Shown here: piece by piece, positions 32,175 through 40,418 of the stretch
How positions within the stretch are numbered: the first letter of the stretch is position 1
Layout of the letters: each line of letters opens with the position of its first letter
From: Bacteroidetes bacterium UBA2475
GTDB lineage: Bacteria > Bacteroidota > Bacteroidia > B-17B0 > Aurantibacillaceae
DNA length: 64,000 nucleotides
Reading direction: 5' to 3'
Assembly: GCA_002342065.1 (NCBI GenBank)
Contig: DDPF01000013.1
Coordinates: 1 to 64,000, forward strand
Notes under the pieces: generated by a model
Databases searched by the model: none
Told to the model about the DNA's origin: nothing
What the model saw: the letters and a program-made list of their open reading frames with translations, nothing else
Program-made: the position numbers and the translations under genes

Positions 32175-32939
32175 ATGGCACAAAAGCCTTTGATATTAGT
32201 AACCAACGACGACGGTATTTTTGCACCGGGTATACAAGCACTTGCAAAAATTGCGTCAAAGTTTGGCGACATTGTTGTTGTTGCTCCCGATAAACCACAA
32301 AGTGGAATGGGCCACGCTATTACTATTAACGCAACTTTACGAATTCAAAAAACAAATTTCCATAATGCTTTGCAGGAATTTTCCTGCACGGGTACACCGG
32401 TAGATTGTGTGAAGATGGCCGTTAACCATATTTTAAAAAAACGTCCCGATCTTGTTATCAGCGGTATTAATCACGGCAGCAATAGTTCTATAAATGTTAT
32501 TTACAGTGGTACTATGAGCGCCGCTATTGAAGGGGCTTTAGAGGGTACGCCAAGTATTGGTTTTAGTTTATGTGATTACGCTATGGAAGCCGATTTTAGT
32601 CAGGCGGCAATATTCATTGAAAAAATAATCGCACAAATATTAAAAAATAAAATGCCAAAAGGTGTTTGTTTAAATGTAAATATTCCGAAGTTAAATGCTG
32701 ATGAAATAAAAGGAATAAAAGTGGTGCGCCAGGCAAAAGCAAATTGGGTAGAGCGTTTTGATGAAAGAAAAGATCCTTATGGAAGAGAATATTATTGGTT
32801 AACAGGTGAGTTCGTTAACTTTGAACCTGAATCGTTAGATACAGATGAGTGGGCATTGAGCAATGGCTACATCTCTGTTGTACCAACGCAAGCAGATCTT
32901 ACAGCGCACAGCGCATTAAAAGAATTTAATTTTAGTTAA
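32175..32939 (+). CDS. surE: 5'-nucleotidase / survival protein SurE
   Basis: 254 residues. SurE is a cytosolic metal-dependent nucleoside 5'-monophosphatase. The active-site motif is ILVTNDDGIFAPGIQAL (Asp-Asp), with DKPQSGMGHAITIN, the conserved SGINHGSNSSINVIYSGTMSAAIEG, and a C-terminal WALSNGYISVVPTQADLTAHSAL. It is the first gene of surE-orf-lpxB, a common Bacteroidota order, with gaps of 2 and 4 bases. Confidence 0.96.
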   Translation: MAQKPLILVTNDDGIFAPGIQALAKIASKFGDIVVVAPDKPQSGMGHAITINATLRIQKTNFHNALQEFSCTGTPVDCVKMAVNHILKKRPDLVISGINHGSNSSINVIYSGTMSAAIEGALEGTPSIGFSLCDYAMEADFSQAAIFIEKIIAQILKNKMPKGVCLNVNIPKLNADEIKGIKVVRQAKANWVERFDERKDPYGREYYWLTGEFVNFEPESLDTDEWALSNGYISVVPTQADLTAHSALKEFNFS

Positions 32940-32941
32940 TT

Positions 32942-33256
32942 ATGAATTGGGCATATCGTTTAGATAAATTTTGGATCGGACTCGTTATTGGTCTTATATT
33001 TCCAATGATCATGTTTTTTTTATACTGGTTATTTTTTCATAATTATTTAAGTTTTCCGAGAGGCTTTTACAGATACCTTTTTAATGGCGTGTTATTAAGC
33101 AGCGTTATTAAAATTTGCGGTATTGGTAATTTGCTGTTGTTTTATTTTGGATTGAACAAGAAGATAGACAACTTCAGTAAAGGAATTATTGTTAGCGTGT
33201 TTGCTTATGTAGCTTTAGTTGCTTATGTAACCTATTACATGGAACCTGCGTTATAA
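32942..33256 (+). CDS. Small inner-membrane protein between surE and lpxB
   Basis: 104 residues with three hydrophobic segments (about 12-34 WIGLVIGLIFPMIMFFLYWLFF, 48-70 VLLSSVIKICGIGNLLLFYFGL, 82-100 IIVSVFAYVALVAYVTYYM). The family is unnamed, but the protein recurs between surE and lpxB in this phylum. Its placement two bases after surE and four before lpxB suggests coupling with envelope lipid synthesis. Function unknown. Confidence 0.8.
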   Translation: MNWAYRLDKFWIGLVIGLIFPMIMFFLYWLFFHNYLSFPRGFYRYLFNGVLLSSVIKICGIGNLLLFYFGLNKKIDNFSKGIIVSVFAYVALVAYVTYYMEPAL

Positions 33257-33260
33257 TAAA

Positions 33261-34388
33261 ATGAAGTATTACTTTTTAACCGGCGAGCCAAGCGGCGATC
33301 TTCATGCAAGTAATTGTATGAAAGAGATCATGCAACTGGATAGTAAAGCAGATTTTGCTTTTACCGGTGGCGACTTAATGCAAGAACTTACCGGAAAAAA
33401 AGCGGCCATACATATTAAGCAAATGGCTTTTATGGGTTTTATAAGAGTGTTGCAAAATATTTTTACCATTAAAAAGAATTTTAAAATTGTAAAACAGGAT
33501 ATTTTAAACTACAAACCCGATCTTTTGGTGTTGGTAGATTATCCCGGTTTTAATTTGCGTATGGCCAAATGGGCACATGAAAATGGTATTAAGACCGATT
33601 TTTATATTTCGCCAACCGTTTGGGCCTGGAAAGAGGGAAGGGTAGAGATCATAAAAAAATACGTGAACAAATTATTTGTTATTCTTCCGTTTGAAGAGGC
33701 ATTCTACAAAAAACATAATTATAAAGCTTACTTTGTTGGCCATCCATTAATTGATGCTATTGAACAAAAAAAGCCAACACTAAAAAGTAAAACAGATTTT
33801 ATAAAAGATAGCGGGTTAAATGAAAAACCAATAATTGCAGTACTTCCGGGCAGCAGAGCTCAAGAGATAGAATACATGCTGCAAATTATGATGGAAGTAA
33901 CCAAAAACTTTAGCAACTACCAATTTGTTGTTGGTGGCTCTACCAATTTGCCTGAGAGTTATTATGCTTCTTTAAAACAATATGGTATTAAAGTCGTTTT
34001 TAATCAAACCTATGAGTTAATGACTTATGCCGAAGCAGGAATTATTAAATCGGGCACTTCTACTTTAGAAAGCGCTTTATTTAATTTGCCAGAGGTTGTG
34101 TGTTATAAAAGCGGAGCACTTTCTATTAAGATCGCAAAATTGTTGGTGGATGTAAAATACATTAGCCTTCCAAATTTAATAATGGATAAGCCGGTAGTAA
34201 AAGAATTAATACAAAATGATTTTAGCGTAAAAAGCATTACTGAAGAATTAGAAAAATTATTGAACGATAAACAGTATCGTCAAAGAATATTGAACGATTA
34301 TACTGAATTAACAAAACAATTAGGCGGACAAGGTGCTTCTAAACGCTTAGCGATAGAATTGGTTAAGGACGCTTCAACAAAAAATTAA
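33261..34388 (+). CDS. lpxB: Lipid-A-disaccharide synthase LpxB
   Basis: 375 residues. LpxB is a glycosyltransferase joining UDP-diacylglucosamine and lipid X on the inner-membrane face, the step committing to lipid A. Motifs: YFLTGEPSGDLHASNCM, AFTGGDLMQ, DYPGFNLRMAKWAHENGIKTDFYISPTVWAWKEGRVEIIKKYV, FVGHPLID, VLPGSRAQEI and KSGTSTLESALFNLPEVVCYK. Start ATG 33261. The SpoIID gene follows after 2 bases. Confidence 0.96.
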   Translation: MKYYFLTGEPSGDLHASNCMKEIMQLDSKADFAFTGGDLMQELTGKKAAIHIKQMAFMGFIRVLQNIFTIKKNFKIVKQDILNYKPDLLVLVDYPGFNLRMAKWAHENGIKTDFYISPTVWAWKEGRVEIIKKYVNKLFVILPFEEAFYKKHNYKAYFVGHPLIDAIEQKKPTLKSKTDFIKDSGLNEKPIIAVLPGSRAQEIEYMLQIMMEVTKNFSNYQFVVGGSTNLPESYYASLKQYGIKVVFNQTYELMTYAEAGIIKSGTSTLESALFNLPEVVCYKSGALSIKIAKLLVDVKYISLPNLIMDKPVVKELIQNDFSVKSITEELEKLLNDKQYRQRILNDYTELTKQLGGQGASKRLAIELVKDASTKN

Positions 34389-34390
34389 AT

Positions 34391-35575
34391 TTGAAAAAGA
34401 GACTAAAAATTATTATTGCAGTTTTAATTGGACTAAGTTTGTTTACAAGCTTTACTTCTTTTTACGTACCTGCCGAGAGTTTGCAGATACGTTTATATGC
34501 ACATTTAAAAGTAAATTCAGTTTTATTGAATGTAACTGTAGGAAACTATAAAATATTGGCCGATGGCAATTTGATCGCAGAAGGCGGCACGGAATCTCAA
34601 TTTAAACTGTTTTTGAAAGGAGATAGTATTCTATTATATCACAACGATAAAGCAATTGGCAATTTCAAATATTTGAAGTTTGTTGGTAACGAAACCGATG
34701 AAATAAAAATAAAATTACTTAATCCAGATAGAAAACCACGTATTTATCAAAACAACGTAAGTTTTAGTGTGAGCGAAGAATACATTCGAATTATAAACGA
34801 TGTAGTACTTGATAATTACATTGCCGGTGTTACAGAAGCCGAAGCGGGCTCACGATCTAATTTAGAATTTTATAAAGTACAGGCAATTTTAGCAAGAACA
34901 TTTGCTTTAGCACATATTAATAAACATGTTGCCGAAGGTTTTAGTCTTTGCGATCAGGTGCATTGCCAGGCTTATTACGGTAAACCAAAAGATGGTATTA
35001 TTTTTAAAGCTATTGAAGAAACAAAAGGTAAAGTGGTAGTAGATGATAATTTAAATTTAATTGTTGCAGCTTTTCACAGTAACAGTGGCGGACAAACTGC
35101 AAACAGCGAAGATGTTTGGGGATCTCATACAACTTATTTAAGAAGTATTACCGATACCTTCAGCGTAAAAATGCCTAATTCAAAATGGGAACGCAGAATG
35201 TTAACTGACGATTGGTTAATGTATTTAAAACTAAAACATGGTTTTCCAACTGATCAACCTGAAGCAAAATCGATAGCATTAAATTTTAAACAAGACCATC
35301 GTAAAGTTTTTTTAGAGTGTAGCAACTCTCGTGTGCCTTTAAAGAATATCCGTCAGGACCTTCAATTAAAATCTACTTTTTTCAGCATCACCGAAATAAA
35401 TAAAGATAGTGTTTTGTTCAAAGGCCGTGGTTATGGTCACGGACTGGGTATGTGTCAGGAAGGTGCTATGCGTATGAGTAAAACAGGTTATTCGTATACC
35501 CAGATCTTAAATTTTTATTATAAGAATATTCAGTTAATAGATCTTCACAAACTTAGTTTCTTTAAAGATGAGTAA
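34391..35575 (+). CDS. SpoIID/LytB-type cell-wall amidase-like protein
   Basis: 394 residues. The start is TTG (34391), right after the lpxB stop, and gives a signal/anchor helix KKRLKIIIAVLIGLSLFTSFTSF; no ATG fits. The SpoIID domain has VLDNYIAGVTEAEAGSRSNLEFYKVQAILARTFALAHINKH and the C-terminal signature GRGYGHGLGMCQEGAMRMSKTGYSYTQILNFYY. SpoIID is a lytic transglycosylase acting on denuded glycan strands in sporulators; in Bacteroidota its relatives are presumed peptidoglycan enzymes. It is probably translationally coupled to lpxB. Confidence 0.9.
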   Translation: MKKRLKIIIAVLIGLSLFTSFTSFYVPAESLQIRLYAHLKVNSVLLNVTVGNYKILADGNLIAEGGTESQFKLFLKGDSILLYHNDKAIGNFKYLKFVGNETDEIKIKLLNPDRKPRIYQNNVSFSVSEEYIRIINDVVLDNYIAGVTEAEAGSRSNLEFYKVQAILARTFALAHINKHVAEGFSLCDQVHCQAYYGKPKDGIIFKAIEETKGKVVVDDNLNLIVAAFHSNSGGQTANSEDVWGSHTTYLRSITDTFSVKMPNSKWERRMLTDDWLMYLKLKHGFPTDQPEAKSIALNFKQDHRKVFLECSNSRVPLKNIRQDLQLKSTFFSITEINKDSVLFKGRGYGHGLGMCQEGAMRMSKTGYSYTQILNFYYKNIQLIDLHKLSFFKDE

Positions 35576-35616
35576 CATGATACGCAGCGCAGCTGCGAGC
35601 TATTTGCGAAATTAAA

Positions 35617-35674
35617 GCCACAGATTTCGCAGATTTCCACAGAATACATCAGTGTGATCTGTGAAATCTGCGGC
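35617..35674. repeat. Interspersed-type palindrome (CACAGATTTCGCAGAT)
   Basis: Arms GCCACAGATTTCGCAGAT (35617-35634) and ATCTGTGAAATCTGCGGC (35657-35674) pair with two wobble-type differences. A separate perfect palindrome, CGCAGCTGCG, lies at 35588-35597. The element reaches to 23 bases before the next start codon. It resembles the 23812-23885 element in vocabulary. Confidence 0.75.
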
Positions 35675-35696
35675 AAAAATGTATATATTTATCTCA

Positions 35697-36671
35697 ATGA
35701 AATTAATAAGCAAGACAAAAATATTTCTCTCAGTTTTTATATTGCTTATAATTAGCTCTAATGCTTTTTCTCAGGATGATCAGGATGAAGAAGAAATTAG
35801 ACCAGGCCGTAAAAGTAAATTTTTAACCGGATTTTATGTTGGATCTTATTTTGCCAATAAATACAGTGCCAGTACTTATAACGGTTATGGCTTTGATTTA
35901 GAAGGGAACCGATATTCGTTTGAGAATAGTTTGATGAATCAAAAAATAAACCTGGAGTATGGTTACGGTAGAGGAAATTACGATTACATAGCTGAGGCCA
36001 TAGGAGTTGATCAAAGGCAGTGGGTGTTTGCTGAAAGCGATATGCCGGTTAATATGCGTTATGTGCCCGGTATTATGGTGGGTTTTAATTTTAAGGTACC
36101 CGTTGATAGTAAAAGCGCTTTTTTATTTAACGTAAACGGTTCTAAAATTGGAGTAGAAGGTAATTTTACCATTACTACTTTAAGACCACCAACAGCCAAT
36201 CCGGCAAACAATAATAACATTCAAACATTTCCAATAAAGGGAGCAGAGCAACGATTAATGTTTCAATTGGGCTTTCAACATCTTTTGGGAGATGATGAAA
36301 AACTAAACTTTTTTTTAGAAGCAGGTTTTGTAGGAACACTTTCAAAGTTTGACAGAAATATGATCTATATTAATAATTTGCAAATAGATCTTACTTATTA
36401 CCTTAATCAAACACAGTATGCTGCACCCGGTCCGGCCAGGAGACCTGTTGGCTTTGGTGTTGGCGCATTTGCGGGCTTTGGTGCAAACGTAAATATAAAT
36501 CCTAAATTCACTTTGCAATTACTGTACAATCCTTCTTACGAAAAAGTAAATATTGGCACAGGCCCAAAATTGAAATTGCAAAATGCACTTGGCTTAAGAG
36601 TGTACTATAATTTTTTATCTTCAAAACCAATAACCGATCCTTCCGCAGACCCTAAAGTAATTCAGGATTGA
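35697..36671 (+). CDS. Outer-membrane beta-barrel protein, unknown
   Basis: 324 residues from ATG 35697 (MKLISKTKIFLSVFILLIISSNAFSQ, a clear signal peptide). The frame from 35661 would start inside the palindrome. The mature protein begins with an acidic stretch (DDQDEEEIRPGRKSKF), followed by alternating hydrophobic strands (FLTGFYVGSYFANKY, MRYVPGIMVGFNFKVP, FQLGFQHLLGDDEKLNFFLEAGFVG, GVGAFAGFGANVNINPKFTLQLLYNPSYEKV) and an end LGLRVYYNFL consistent with a barrel. No specific family. Its stop overlaps the next start (TGATG). Confidence 0.75.
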   Translation: MKLISKTKIFLSVFILLIISSNAFSQDDQDEEEIRPGRKSKFLTGFYVGSYFANKYSASTYNGYGFDLEGNRYSFENSLMNQKINLEYGYGRGNYDYIAEAIGVDQRQWVFAESDMPVNMRYVPGIMVGFNFKVPVDSKSAFLFNVNGSKIGVEGNFTITTLRPPTANPANNNNIQTFPIKGAEQRLMFQLGFQHLLGDDEKLNFFLEAGFVGTLSKFDRNMIYINNLQIDLTYYLNQTQYAAPGPARRPVGFGVGAFAGFGANVNINPKFTLQLLYNPSYEKVNIGTGPKLKLQNALGLRVYYNFLSSKPITDPSADPKVIQD

Positions 36672-36919
36672 TGAATATAGAGAGAGTTATATTTGTTTTT
36701 AATAAAAACAATGACACGTTAGTTAAAGAAGTTAATGCTGATAAATTAAAAATTGAACTAGTTAAAACATTATTTAGTGAAGTTGCAGGTGATCCAAATT
36801 TTTATTCACCATTTAAAATAGAGGATAAACAGTATTTTGAGATTGCTAAGGAAATTGATGAACTCTTATTGTATTCATATAAAGAGTTTGATATTTATTT
36901 AGAAGCTGTTACTGTTTAA
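36671..36919 (+). CDS. Small cytosolic protein, unknown
   Basis: 82 residues from ATG 36671, overlapping the preceding TGA by one base (TGATG), so translation is probably coupled. MNIERVIFVFNKNNDTLVKEVNADKLKIELVKTLFSEV, then PFKIEDKQYFEIAKEIDELLLYSYKEFDIYLEAVTV: acidic, mixed alpha/beta, no signal. I do not recognise it. Coupling to an outer-membrane barrel gene suggests only shared expression. Confidence 0.65.
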   Translation: MNIERVIFVFNKNNDTLVKEVNADKLKIELVKTLFSEVAGDPNFYSPFKIEDKQYFEIAKEIDELLLYSYKEFDIYLEAVTV

Positions 36920-36957
36920 TCTTTGTTTCTGATAAATAATTATTTTACCTTTAAGAG

Positions 36958-37383
36958 ATGAAAACGCCTTTAGCTAAACTCTTTATTGTCTTTTCTTTAA
37001 TGTTCGTTTATAACACAGCTAATGCGCAACAGCCGGGTGTTATTAAGGTTAAAAAAGAATCTAACCTGGTTAAAGTAGTGTTTGATAATACCGAGTTAAA
37101 ATTAATGGCTGTAGATAGGTTTGGTAATCCGCGTGAGAACCAAATAACCTCTTACAAATTATGGATAAAAGGCAAAGGCGATACTAAAATGTTTGCAGGC
37201 TTCAATAATAATTTAAGTGCCGAAATGGTAAAGGAATTAAATAAATTAAAAAAGGCCACTAAAATATTTTTTACAGAGATAAATGTAAAAGATGATGATG
37301 AACATCAAATAAAATTGCCCGACGTGGTTGAAACCTGGTTCCCGGATTGTAAGAATTGCGATAACAAGAAGAGTGGGTATTGA
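36958..37383 (+). CDS. Small secreted protein, unknown
   Basis: 141 residues: signal peptide MKTPLAKLFIVFSLMFVYNTANAQ, then a beta-rich domain (GVIKVKKESNLVKVVFDNTELKLMAVDRFGNPRENQITSYKLWIKGKG, ATKIFFTEINVKDDDEHQIKLPDVVETWF). The shape recalls the C-terminal domain of GldM and similar envelope proteins, but the similarity is weak. It ends PDCKNCDNKKSGY, with a C-x-x-C that lacks the following Gly-x-Gly-stop of the RiPP-like peptides. It follows the previous gene by 38 bases. Confidence 0.6.
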   Translation: MKTPLAKLFIVFSLMFVYNTANAQQPGVIKVKKESNLVKVVFDNTELKLMAVDRFGNPRENQITSYKLWIKGKGDTKMFAGFNNNLSAEMVKELNKLKKATKIFFTEINVKDDDEHQIKLPDVVETWFPDCKNCDNKKSGY

Positions 37384-37415
37384 TCTGAATTTTTTCTACC
37401 CTAAAAATATAAATT

Positions 37416-37451
37416 CCCGCTTTGAGGAAAAAAACGGTTGCTCAAAACGGG
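37416..37451. repeat. Hairpin in the gap after the small secreted protein
   Basis: CCCGCTTTGAG (37416-37426) pairs with CTCAAAACGGG (37441-37451), 10 of 11 positions, with a 14-nt A-rich loop. It could terminate the upstream transcript, but lacks a good T-run. The remaining 180 bases to the next gene show no further feature I can name. Confidence 0.5.
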
Positions 37452-37631
37452 ATATTCCCAGTTTTTAATTCAGGTATATTCAAAAATACTTTGTTGTAAA
37501 AAGGCTTTGGCGGCTTGCTATTAATGACTTACAGACCATGTTTTCAATTGCCTGTTTTAATAGGGCACGGTTTGTGCAAACCTATAAGTGTATAAAACTT
37601 CACGTAATTTATTAACCTTATCCCAATTAAA

Positions 37632-38276
37632 ATGAAAAAAATTATTTTCAGTACAGCGCTATTTTTATTCTTCATCAATATTAATGTTGCACAGCTTATT
37701 TCTGATGAAACCGATAATCGCGAAAGATTTCAATTTGGTGTAAGAGCCGGCGCAAATTATTCAAACGTTTATGACGAGCAAGGAGAAGAATTCAGGGCTG
37801 ATGCAAAAGTAGGATTTGTAGGCGGTTTGTTTTTCGAACTTCCTTTCGGAAAGTATTTTGGTCTTCAACCTGAGCTTTTATATTCACAAAAAGGATTTAA
37901 AGGAGAAGGTATATTCTTAAATAGTAAATATCATTTTACAAGAACTACTACTTATATTGATATTCCTGTGCAGCTTGCATTTAAACCAAGCGAATTTGTA
38001 ACATTAGTTGTAGGTCCGCAGTTCTCATACTTGATCAGTCAAAAAGATGTTTTTACAAGCACACCTAACAGCTTTGAACAAGAACAGCAATTTAAAAATG
38101 ATAAGGTCAATAAAAATACTTTAGGAGTTATTGGAGGTTTAAATATTAATATAAAACACTTTGTAATAGGAGCAAGAGTAGCATGGGATCTTCAGGAAAA
38201 TAGAGGGGACGGTACTTCATTTACACCGCGTTACAAAAACACATATTTCCAGGGTACAATTGGAGTTAAAATATAA
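37632..38276 (+). CDS. Outer-membrane beta-barrel protein (PorT/OMP_b-brl_2 type)
   Basis: 214 residues: signal peptide MKKIIFSTALFLFFININVAQ, then the common Bacteroidota barrel pattern FQFGVRAGANYSNVYDEQGEEFRADAKVGFVGGLFFELPFGKYFGLQPELLYSQKGFKG, TYIDIPVQLAFKPSEFVTLVVGPQFSYLI, and the final strand YFQGTIGVKI. It is a short eight-stranded-type barrel of unknown function. Stand-alone gene, convergent with the next. Confidence 0.85.
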   Translation: MKKIIFSTALFLFFININVAQLISDETDNRERFQFGVRAGANYSNVYDEQGEEFRADAKVGFVGGLFFELPFGKYFGLQPELLYSQKGFKGEGIFLNSKYHFTRTTTYIDIPVQLAFKPSEFVTLVVGPQFSYLISQKDVFTSTPNSFEQEQQFKNDKVNKNTLGVIGGLNINIKHFVIGARVAWDLQENRGDGTSFTPRYKNTYFQGTIGVKI

Positions 38277-38306
38277 ATAAATAATCAACTTATATTTCTA
38301 AAAAAA

Positions 38307-38338
38307 ATTAAAGGTCATAAGGCTTTTAATTTTTTTTA
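38307..38338. terminator. Hairpin terminator between convergent genes
   Basis: AATTAAAGGTC pairs with GGCTTTTAATT around a short loop and is followed by a T-run (+). On the minus strand an equivalent T-run precedes the stem (AAAAAAATTAAAGG region), so it can serve both genes. Confidence 0.6.
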
Positions 38339-40363
38339 TTTAACTATTTTCTCTTCCAGTAACTGGTGAAGGAATTTTTTCTGACCTTTATAAACCGAGT
38401 AAATAAAAGCATCTTTTAAATTATTTACCAATACTCTCTCTAACAGGGCCTGGGCTTCGTTAAAGGTCTCAAAATTACCCATGCTAAAACGCGTTATATA
38501 ATCATCATCGGTTTGCCTGATTATTTTTGGCATACCAATAACGTTATTGTAATTAAAATTCTCGAATAATTTATAAGCACCTATTTGTACTTTGTAGAAT
38601 AACCCATCCACTTTGGTATCGCCAAATTTACCCGCGTACGATTTCTTATCAAACTTATCGAATAGATTTTTATTCTTTTCATCAATAGAAAGATTCAACT
38701 CACTTATTTTTTTGTCATACTCCGGTGAAGTAAAATCAGCATAAACATTAATTACCATAAAAGAGTCAATACCCACTGTATTTAATTCTACAACCTGCTG
38801 TGGGAATTGGTTTACTTTTATTACTATCTCGTATTCATCATCAACCGGTAGGTTTGCTAAGAAATTCCCGTTCAAAGCATTTGACGACATCGTGCTCTTA
38901 AATTTTCTGTTCTTTAAAATAGAAGAGATCTCAATATCCGCTTGTGTTGGTTTACCGTCTATCATTACCAAACCATCCACCTGCAATAATGAGATAGGTT
39001 TACCGGGCATGCCGGGCTCAACCATATAAATATCCTGCTGACCTTTGCCACCTTGCTTAAATGAAGAGTAATAAGCTTTTTTTCCATCGCCCCTTACAGT
39101 GTAAAATTTATCTTCATCTTTTGTGTTTATGGGCTTACCAAGGTTGTAAGGAGTTTGCCATTTACCTTTTTTAAAGTCGCTCCTAAACACATCATAACCA
39201 CCAATACTATTACTATTATTAGATGAAAAGAATAACGTTTTGCCGTCTGCCGTTACAAAAGGCGCATCTTCATCGTATTTAGTATTAATTAATGGACCTA
39301 AATTTTTAATATTTCCCCAGGAATTATCTTTTAATCGTTCTGCCTCGTATAGATCTCTTTTTCCAAGTCCGTCTGGTTTTTCGCTGGCAAATATTATTTT
39401 ATTCTTATTTGGAATAAAGCAGGCACTGCCTTCCCACGCTCGTGTATTAATACCAACCTGATAGATTGGGTTGGTCCATTTGTTACCAATTAACCTGCTC
39501 ATAAAAAGATCGCCATTGCCGCCACCTGTGTTTTTATAAATGAACATTTGTGTGCCGTCAAAATTTACACTTACGGCAGCATCGTGCAGGTTAGTATTTA
39601 AATTTTCAATAGGTGTTGGCTCAGACCAGGCCGTATCGTTTATTTTTTTCGAAATAAAAATATCCTCGTAAAAAAGTTCAACATCTTCGGTATTCGAAAT
39701 TTTATCACCTTTCACAACCTGTTTTCCTCCTTTTGATTTTGGTCCGCGATAGGTAAAGATCATGAAGCGTTCATCTGAGGGAATTAAAGGGCCGTACTCG
39801 CTGGCACCCGAGTTTATTGGCTTGCCAAGGTTTTTAATGGTTACGTTATTATTTTTGAATTTATTCTCATTTATTTTTTCGCAACGATTGATCCTGAAAT
39901 TAATATCACGTAATAATAAGGGTTGTTTAATTGTTTTTTTTTCTTCAATGCTTAAAGCTATTTTATAATTTTCAAGCGCGGCATCAATACTATCGTTTTT
40001 TTCGAAAGCGTAAGCAAGGTTGTAATTGTAACCGTCAATAGCATAAGCTTCATTTTTTAAGAGGGAAATATAAGTGATCGCTTTAAAGGAATTATCTACG
40101 TCGTAAGAATAACAAATGCCTAATAAATAACTGATGTAAGGTTGATTTTTATTGTTCTCACTTATTGAATCAAAAATAGGAAGCGCTTCCAGATATAGAT
40201 TTTGTTCGAATTTTATTTTTGCTTTTGATAGTCTTAATTGATCCGGTGGGTTTAAACCAAATTTTGCATTTTCAAAGACAAACGCATTTACCTGAGCGAT
40301 AAACGCGTTAATATAAACGACAAAAAGAAGTAAGAGTATTTTTTTTTTAGCTTGCAACAACAA
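38336..40363 (-). CDS. Secreted TPR + PD40 + SPOR-like protein (PorE-like)
   Basis: 675 residues. The start is one of three consecutive TTG codons (40363, 40360, 40357); no ATG precedes the signal peptide LLQAKKKILLLLFVVYINAFIAQ. TPR-like helices at about 35-165 (ADQLRLSKAKIKFEQNLYLEALPIFDSI and LLGICYSYDVDNSFKAITYI). PD40 beta-propeller repeats at about 185-430 (EYGPLIPSDERFMIFTYRG, EDAPFVTADGKTLFFSSNNSNSIGGYDVF). A regulatory-like beta domain at about 440-560, and a C-terminal SPOR-like segment (LFYKVQIGAYKLFENFNY, ITRFSMGNFETFNEAQALLERV). PorE proteins have the same plan with an OmpA tail. Here the peptidoglycan contact would be the SPOR-like end. Confidence 0.82.
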   Translation of the reverse strand: MLLQAKKKILLLLFVVYINAFIAQVNAFVFENAKFGLNPPDQLRLSKAKIKFEQNLYLEALPIFDSISENNKNQPYISYLLGICYSYDVDNSFKAITYISLLKNEAYAIDGYNYNLAYAFEKNDSIDAALENYKIALSIEEKKTIKQPLLLRDINFRINRCEKINENKFKNNNVTIKNLGKPINSGASEYGPLIPSDERFMIFTYRGPKSKGGKQVVKGDKISNTEDVELFYEDIFISKKINDTAWSEPTPIENLNTNLHDAAVSVNFDGTQMFIYKNTGGGNGDLFMSRLIGNKWTNPIYQVGINTRAWEGSACFIPNKNKIIFASEKPDGLGKRDLYEAERLKDNSWGNIKNLGPLINTKYDEDAPFVTADGKTLFFSSNNSNSIGGYDVFRSDFKKGKWQTPYNLGKPINTKDEDKFYTVRGDGKKAYYSSFKQGGKGQQDIYMVEPGMPGKPISLLQVDGLVMIDGKPTQADIEISSILKNRKFKSTMSSNALNGNFLANLPVDDEYEIVIKVNQFPQQVVELNTVGIDSFMVINVYADFTSPEYDKKISELNLSIDEKNKNLFDKFDKKSYAGKFGDTKVDGLFYKVQIGAYKLFENFNYNNVIGMPKIIRQTDDDYITRFSMGNFETFNEAQALLERVLVNNLKDAFIYSVYKGQKKFLHQLLEEKIVK

Positions 40364-40418
40364 TTTTTAACCTAATAAAGTTAAGTAAAAAATTAACATC
40401 AAGAAGCTATTTTTTAAA

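Noticed and set aside
36958..37383. Another RiPP-like precursor because of the terminal CKNC
   Set aside because: The protein is larger, has a folded beta-rich domain, and lacks Gly-x-Gly-stop after the CxxC; it is far from the MNIO gene.
40357..40363. A mis-called start because three TTG codons occur and no ATG
   Set aside because: The signal peptide follows directly and no ATG exists upstream in frame before a stop; TTG starts also occur at 34391 and 52403 here, so it is acceptable.
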